This document shows positions 59,211-64,000 of a stretch of 64,000 nucleotides of DNA, in pieces (within the stretch, counting starts at the first letter, position 1; every line of letters starts with the position of its first letter). The stretch lies in contig NZ_VTFG01000004.1 of assembly GCF_008692035.1 (NCBI RefSeq), positions 33,469 to 97,468 of the forward strand, in the 5' to 3' direction. The notes beneath the pieces are model-generated. The model was not told the origin of the DNA. It was given only the letters and a program-made list of their open reading frames with translations, and made no database searches. A program made the position numbers and the translations under genes. The DNA comes from Pseudomonas marginalis (GTDB taxonomy: Bacteria > Pseudomonadota > Gammaproteobacteria > Pseudomonadales > Pseudomonadaceae).

Positions 59211-62200
59211 TACAGCTGCTCCATTTCGTCGAGGAGTGAATCTAGGAACGACAGTTTCTCAGTGCTTATGCCGCCGCCCTGACCCTGTAAATGCGCTGCC
59301 AGTTCCCTGAGCTGGGCATGCTGGAACAGCTCGTGCACGCTGATCTTCACGCCCAGGTCCAGCTGAATGCGCGACATCACATTGATCACCAGCAACGAGT
59401 GCCCGCCCAGCTCGAAGAAGTTGTCATTCAACCCCACTTGCTCAACATCCAGCACGTCTTGCCAGATTGCCGCCAGGTGCTGTTCAAGGTCGCTGCAAGG
59501 CGCCACATATTCACCTTGCAAAACATGGCTGTCGGGCTCCGGCAGGGCCTTACGGTCCAGTTTGCCGCTGGGGCTCAACGGCATGTGCGACAGGCGCACG
59601 AACTGTTTGGGCACCATGTAGTCCGGCAGTAGCGCCTGCAGGGCATGACGCAACGCCTGAGCGTGATCGATCTCATCGAGTACCGTTGGGAGGGCCACGT
59701 AGTAGCCTATCAATTGGCCGCCAACACCGTCCTGGCGCAGGACGACCTCGGCCTGGGCCACTCCGGCCTGGAGCAGCACCAGCGCACGAACTTCCTCCAG
59801 CTCCACGCGGAAGCCGCGAATCTTGATCTGATGGTCCAGGCGCCCCAGGTACTCCAGCGCGCCATCCTCGGCCCAGCGCACACGGTCGCCGGTCCGATAC
59901 AGGCGTGAACCGGCGCCGCCGAACGGGTCCGCGATAAAGCGCTCGGCCGACAACCCCGGACGTCCGAGATAGCCGCGCGCCAAACCGGCTCCCCCCACGC
60001 ACAACTCGCCGGCAACACCGATCGGGACCGGGTTCAGATCACCGTCCAGTACCCGGCAAATCACACCGTCCAATGGCCGGCCAATCGGCGAACGGGTGCC
60101 GTCCTCAAGGGAGCACGCCCACCAGGTCGCGTTGATCGTCGTTTCGGTCGGCCCGTAACGGTTGTGCAATGTTACGCCGGGCAGGGTCCGCAGGATCTGA
60201 TCGCGCAAATCGGCGGTCAACGCTTCACCGCCTGAGAACACCCTACGCACGCGGGTGCACTGGGCGACGCCCGGCGTATCCATGAACAATTGCAACAGCG
60301 AGGGCACAAAGTGCAGCGTGGTCACGCCAAATGCCTGGATCAACTCCACCAGGCGAACCGGATCCCGATGTTCGCCCGGGGCCGCTATCACTAGCCGGCT
60401 GCCGCTGATCAGCGGCCAGAAACACTCCCATACCGATACGTCAAAACTCATCGGGGCTTTCTGCAACAGCACATCGTCGGCCTGCAATGCGTAGGTGTCC
60501 TGCATCCATTGCAAGCGTTGCGCCAATGCTTCGTGTGTCACACCCACACCTTTCGGGTTGCCGGTGGTGCCGGAGGTGTAGATCACGTACATCAGGTTAT
60601 AACCGTTGACGGGCACCTGCGGATCGGTTTCACCGCACCCGCTCAACCAGCATTGATCACCTTCAAGGCTCAGGCACTGCACGTCATCGGCCAACGGCAG
60701 GTTCAGGTGCGACTGAGTCAGTAGCCACTTCACGCCGCTGTCCTTAAGCATGTAGGCCAGGCGCTCTTCGGGGTAGTCGGCGTCAAGCGGTACATACGCA
60801 CCACCGGCCTTGAGGATCGCCAGCAGCCCGACCAGCATGTCGAAAGAACGCTCCAGCGCGATACCTACCAGCGAATCCGGGCCTACACCTTGCTTGATCA
60901 GCCCATTCGCCAGGCGATTGGCACGTCGGTTCATCGCATCGTAGGTCAACTGCTGCTCGCCGAAGATCACAGCGGTTGCCTGTGGCGTGCGGCGCACCTG
61001 CTGTTCGAATTGCTGCTGGACAGACTGCCAAGAGGTCTCGCTCGGCAACCCGTTGCCTTGCTCCAGCAGGGCCAGGTGCTCCGACTCTGTCAACAACGTC
61101 AACTGTGCCAGAGCCGCATGGGGCTTGGCGACCAGCTCTGCCAACAGGTGCAGCAGATGCCGGTTGAGACGTTCAACCGTGGGGCCGTCGACCTCACTGC
61201 GGTCATAGCTGTAGTGCAACGTCAGGGTTTCGCCGACACCGACGGCGATCGACAGCGGATAGTGCGTCTGTTCCCGGCTGCTGACACTGCCAAACCGCAC
61301 CCCTTGCGGGGCACCCTGCTCCAGCACCTCCGATACAGGGTAGTTCTCGAACACCAGAATGGTGTCGAACAACGCCTCGCCCCCCAGCCCGGCCAGGCGT
61401 TGCAGCTCGAACAACGGCGTGTGTTCATGCTCGCGCAACGCAAGGTTCTGTTGCTGGATCTGTTGCATCCATTGCGACGCGGGCATATCCGGGCGAGGAG
61501 TTGCTACCACTGGCAAGGTATTGATGAACAACCCAACTTGCTGCTCAACACCGCGCAGGTCCGCGGGGCGTCCCGATACTGTGGCGCCGAAGGCCACGGT
61601 GTCCTGCCCGGTGTAGCGTTGCAGCAACAGCAACCAGGCGGACTGCACCAGGGTGTTGAGGGTGATCTTCTGGCCTTGGGCAAAGGCCTTGAGGCGGGCC
61701 ATGCCCACGGCATCCAGCTCATGGGCGTATTCACCCAGCCCGGACGCCCTCACATCCTTGTTGCGAGGCAGCGCCTGGAACAGACGTGTCGGCTCATCCA
61801 AGCTGGCCAGCTGGGTCTTCCAGAAGGCTTCGCGCAGGGTTTTATCCTGGGATTGCAGCCAGGCGATAAAGTCCCGGTAACGCGCGACCTGAGCCTGCGG
61901 CACATGGCCAGCGTAACGCCCCAGAACTTCGCCGAGCAGTTGGGAGCTGCTCCAGCCATCCATCAGGATATGGTGGCTGGTGTAGATCAGATGGCAACGT
62001 TGCGGGCCGGTGTGCGCCAGGGCAATGCGCACCAACGGCGGGCTCTCCAGCGCGAAGCCTTGCAAGCGCTGCGCATCGGCCAACTGATCCAGTTGCTGCT
62101 GCTGATCGGCACCTTCCGGGCACTCTGTTTCGATAAACGGCATTTGTACCTGGCGATGCACCACTTGCAGAGGCTGCGCAAGATCCCCGTCCCAGATGAA

Positions 62201-64000
62201 GCCGGTACGCAGAATGTCATGGTTATCCAGCGCTGCCTGCCAGGCTTCACGGAAACGAGCGATGTCCAGGCCCTCAACATTCACGCGCATCTGGTTGACA
62301 TAGTCGCCCGCCTGGGGCTCGTACAAGGCGTGGAACAACATGCCCTGCTGCATCGGCGACAGCGGGTACACATCATCGACGGTAGCTAACGCAAACTGGT
62401 CCAGCTGTGCCTGGCTGAGTCGGGCCAGCGGGAAGTCCGACGGCGTCACGCCTTGATGTGCGGCCAGGCAGCAATGCTCGATCAAATGCTTGAGTTCCTG
62501 CGCATAGCCATCGGCCAGGCGTTGTACGGTGACCTCGCTGAACATCTCGCGGCTGAAGCTCCAGCTCAGGTTCAGTTCACCGCCGTACACCTGCCCGTTG
62601 ATTTCCAACCAGTTACCCAGCAAGGCGTGCTCGCTCTGGTCAGCGCCAGCACTTTCGCCCGTAGGGGTGAAGAAGGCCTGTGCCGCAGCATCATTGAAAC
62701 TGCCGTCGAACTGCCCCAGGTAATTGAAGGTGATCCGTGGCTGCGCCAGCCCGCCCAATACCTGCCGGGCCTGGTCATCGCCCAAGTAGCGCAGTGCGCC
62801 GAAGCCAATCCCTTTATCCGGGACAGCGCGCAATTGCTCCTTGATACCCTTGATCGAGTCGGCCAGGGACGTGGCCGGGGTCAGCGCCAGCGGGTACATG
62901 CTGGTGAACCAACCGACTGTGCGGGTCAGGTCGACGTCCTCGAACAGATCCTCACGACCGTGCCCTTCAAGTTTGACCAACAGCGATTCGCCGCCCGTCC
63001 ACCGTGTGATGACCCGGGATAACGCGGTCAGTAGCAGGTCATTGATCTGCGTACGGTATGCCGCCGGAGCCTCTTGCAGCAGGCGTCGGGTATAGGATTG
63101 ATCGAGGTGCGTGCCCACGCTCAGAGCCAGTGAATTGTGCAAACCACCTTGCGGGTTATCGCAAGGCAGATCGGCATCGACGCCTTGCAGCTGCGCCTTC
63201 CAGAACCGCAGTTCTTCCTGCAGTGCCGGGCTATGCGCATGAGCCTGTAATCGCTTGCCCCATGCCTGGATCGAACTGCTCTTAGCCGGCAGCACAGCCG
63301 CCTGCCCAGCCTGCAGTTGGGTGTAGGCGGTCTGCAGGTCTTCGAGCAGGATCCGCCATGACACGCCGTCCACCACCAGGTGGTGAATCACCAGCAACAG
63401 CCGTTGCGATGCATCCGGCAACTCGACCAGCACCGCACGCATCAGCGGCCCTTCTGACAGATCCAGGCTGCGTTGTGCCTGCAGGCCCAAGGGCTCAAGC
63501 GCCTCAATGGTATCGAGGGCGGTTTGCCAGAGCAGCTCGTCTTGGGTTTCAACCCCTCGGTAGTGAGCCTGCCAGCCGGCCGCTTGCGGGCTGAAACTCA
63601 GGCGCAATGCGTCGTGATGCGCCAGCAGCGCTGCCAGGGCGGTGCGCAATGTCGCGCCATCCAGTCGTTCGCCCGGGCGCAGGACCACGGATTGGTTCCA
63701 GTGGTGACGCTCGGCAATGTCTGCCTGGAAAAAGTACTGGTGTATCGGCAACAGCAACGCTTCGCCGGTGACCGGCCCTTGCTCGATCACAAGGCCCTCC
63801 CCGCCCGCCTGGGCAACTGCTGCCAGGCTCAGTACGGTCTGATGCTGAAACAGGTCCTTGGGCGTAAATCGAACACCGGCCTGCCGTGCACGGCTAACTA
63901 CCTGGATCGAAATGATCGAGTCGCCACCCAGCTCAAAGAAGTTGTCATTCAAGCCCACACGCGGCAGGCGCAGTACATCGGCCCAGATGGCAGCGATCTT
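59210..64000 (-). CDS. pvdJ: Pyoverdine NRPS, 3' part: (..)T-E-C-A-T; 5' end beyond the window
   Basis: Partial gene, open to the right edge; 1596 codons are visible. Order: carrier protein with the pre-epimerisation signature LGGDSI (about residue 27), epimerisation domain (HHLVVDGVSWRIL near 210, NYLGQFD near 426), condensation domain (SPMQQGML near 552, HHILMDGW near 677), adenylation domain (YTSGTTGNPKG near 1140) and carrier protein (GGHSLLVI near 1533). The residue loaded upstream is therefore D-configured. The adenylation code reads D-V-W-H-F-G-R-I-N-K by my alignment; I cannot assign it. It is coupled to the terminal synthetase gene. Symbol by position only. Confidence 0.85.
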   Translation of the reverse strand, partial: KIAAIWADVLRLPRVGLNDNFFELGGDSIISIQVVSRARQAGVRFTPKDLFQHQTVLSLAAVAQAGGEGLVIEQGPVTGEALLLPIHQYFFQADIAERHHWNQSVVLRPGERLDGATLRTALAALLAHHDALRLSFSPQAAGWQAHYRGVETQDELLWQTALDTIEALEPLGLQAQRSLDLSEGPLMRAVLVELPDASQRLLLVIHHLVVDGVSWRILLEDLQTAYTQLQAGQAAVLPAKSSSIQAWGKRLQAHAHSPALQEELRFWKAQLQGVDADLPCDNPQGGLHNSLALSVGTHLDQSYTRRLLQEAPAAYRTQINDLLLTALSRVITRWTGGESLLVKLEGHGREDLFEDVDLTRTVGWFTSMYPLALTPATSLADSIKGIKEQLRAVPDKGIGFGALRYLGDDQARQVLGGLAQPRITFNYLGQFDGSFNDAAAQAFFTPTGESAGADQSEHALLGNWLEINGQVYGGELNLSWSFSREMFSEVTVQRLADGYAQELKHLIEHCCLAAHQGVTPSDFPLARLSQAQLDQFALATVDDVYPLSPMQQGMLFHALYEPQAGDYVNQMRVNVEGLDIARFREAWQAALDNHDILRTGFIWDGDLAQPLQVVHRQVQMPFIETECPEGADQQQQLDQLADAQRLQGFALESPPLVRIALAHTGPQRCHLIYTSHHILMDGWSSSQLLGEVLGRYAGHVPQAQVARYRDFIAWLQSQDKTLREAFWKTQLASLDEPTRLFQALPRNKDVRASGLGEYAHELDAVGMARLKAFAQGQKITLNTLVQSAWLLLLQRYTGQDTVAFGATVSGRPADLRGVEQQVGLFINTLPVVATPRPDMPASQWMQQIQQQNLALREHEHTPLFELQRLAGLGGEALFDTILVFENYPVSEVLEQGAPQGVRFGSVSSREQTHYPLSIAVGVGETLTLHYSYDRSEVDGPTVERLNRHLLHLLAELVAKPHAALAQLTLLTESEHLALLEQGNGLPSETSWQSVQQQFEQQVRRTPQATAVIFGEQQLTYDAMNRRANRLANGLIKQGVGPDSLVGIALERSFDMLVGLLAILKAGGAYVPLDADYPEERLAYMLKDSGVKWLLTQSHLNLPLADDVQCLSLEGDQCWLSGCGETDPQVPVNGYNLMYVIYTSGTTGNPKGVGVTHEALAQRLQWMQDTYALQADDVLLQKAPMSFDVSVWECFWPLISGSRLVIAAPGEHRDPVRLVELIQAFGVTTLHFVPSLLQLFMDTPGVAQCTRVRRVFSGGEALTADLRDQILRTLPGVTLHNRYGPTETTINATWWACSLEDGTRSPIGRPLDGVICRVLDGDLNPVPIGVAGELCVGGAGLARGYLGRPGLSAERFIADPFGGAGSRLYRTGDRVRWAEDGALEYLGRLDHQIKIRGFRVELEEVRALVLLQAGVAQAEVVLRQDGVGGQLIGYYVALPTVLDEIDHAQALRHALQALLPDYMVPKQFVRLSHMPLSPSGKLDRKALPEPDSHVLQGEYVAPCSDLEQHLAAIWQDVLDVEQVGLNDNFFELGGHSLLVINVMSRIQLDLGVKISVHELFQHAQLRELAAHLQGQGGGISTEKLSFLDSLLDEMEQL

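Noticed and set aside
1..64000. tRNA or rRNA genes, riboswitches, prophage or defence genes
   Set aside because: None seen in the gaps I read; a covariance-model search would be needed to rule out small RNAs.

Overview
The window is a 64 kb piece of a Pseudomonas chromosome, most likely from the P. fluorescens subgroup. The reasons are a complete run of pyoverdine maturation genes with PvdS-type promoters, a Pseudomonas-type inositol locus, and about eight copies of the GTGGGAGGGGGCTTGCCCCC-type REP palindrome used as intergenic filler. Base composition and third-position GC look uniform. I saw no tRNA, rRNA, CRISPR array, transposase or phage gene.

Layout. (1) 1-7.5 kb, mixed housekeeping: a TonB-dependent receptor, a solitary betaine-type binding protein, four small or hypothetical genes, a chemoreceptor with a domain placed after its signalling hairpin, and a DksA-like protein with a degenerate zinc finger. 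(2) 7.8-21.7 kb, inositol use: iolC-iolE-iolB-iolI-iolD-iolG, a scyllo-inositol-dehydrogenase-like gene, an unannotated 58-codon frame, the ABC importer genes (ibpA-iatA-iatP), and the divergent RpiR-type regulator iolR. Two GGAA-N6-TTCC palindromes mark the probable IolR operators. One lies exactly between the -35 and -10 of a promoter in front of the transport genes. (3) 21.7-28.3 kb: a MocR regulator with a divergent MFS exporter, a 24-residue membrane peptide next to a larger membrane protein, a two-component system and a SRPBCC protein. (4) 28.4-33.2 kb: polyamine uptake and gamma-glutamylation genes with an AraC regulator. (5) 33.3-41.7 kb, acetoin/butanediol: acoA-acoB-acoC behind a sigma-54 promoter, the enhancer-binding activator acoR, and a budC-like dehydrogenase back to back with a TonB receptor. 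The palindrome TGAGACG-N3-CGTCTCA occurs in both the acoA-acoR and the budC-receptor gaps. (6) 41.9-44.3 kb: an AhpD-like protein and a methionine gamma-lyase with its Lrp-type regulator. (7) 44.3-64.0 kb, pyoverdine: pvdP <-> pvdM-pvdN-pvdO, pvdF <-> pvdE, fpvA, then the last NRPS genes (minus strand), the upstream one running off the right edge.

How the pyoverdine part works: the NRPS builds the acylated ferribactin peptide, PvdF supplies formyl-hydroxyornithine, PvdE exports ferribactin, PvdP/PvdO/PvdM/PvdN mature it in the periplasm, and FpvA takes ferripyoverdine back and signals. All four genes or operons that start here in divergent pairs (pvdP, pvdMNO, pvdF, pvdE) carry an exact TAAAT-N16-CGT box. 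The terminal NRPS reads as a serine module with a thioesterase. The preceding module has a code I could not assign and follows an epimerisation domain.

I found no convincing undescribed multigene system. The most useful new points are regulatory (the boxes above), two small frames likely to be missed by annotation, and a 13-base block inserted at the tip of two different REP families.
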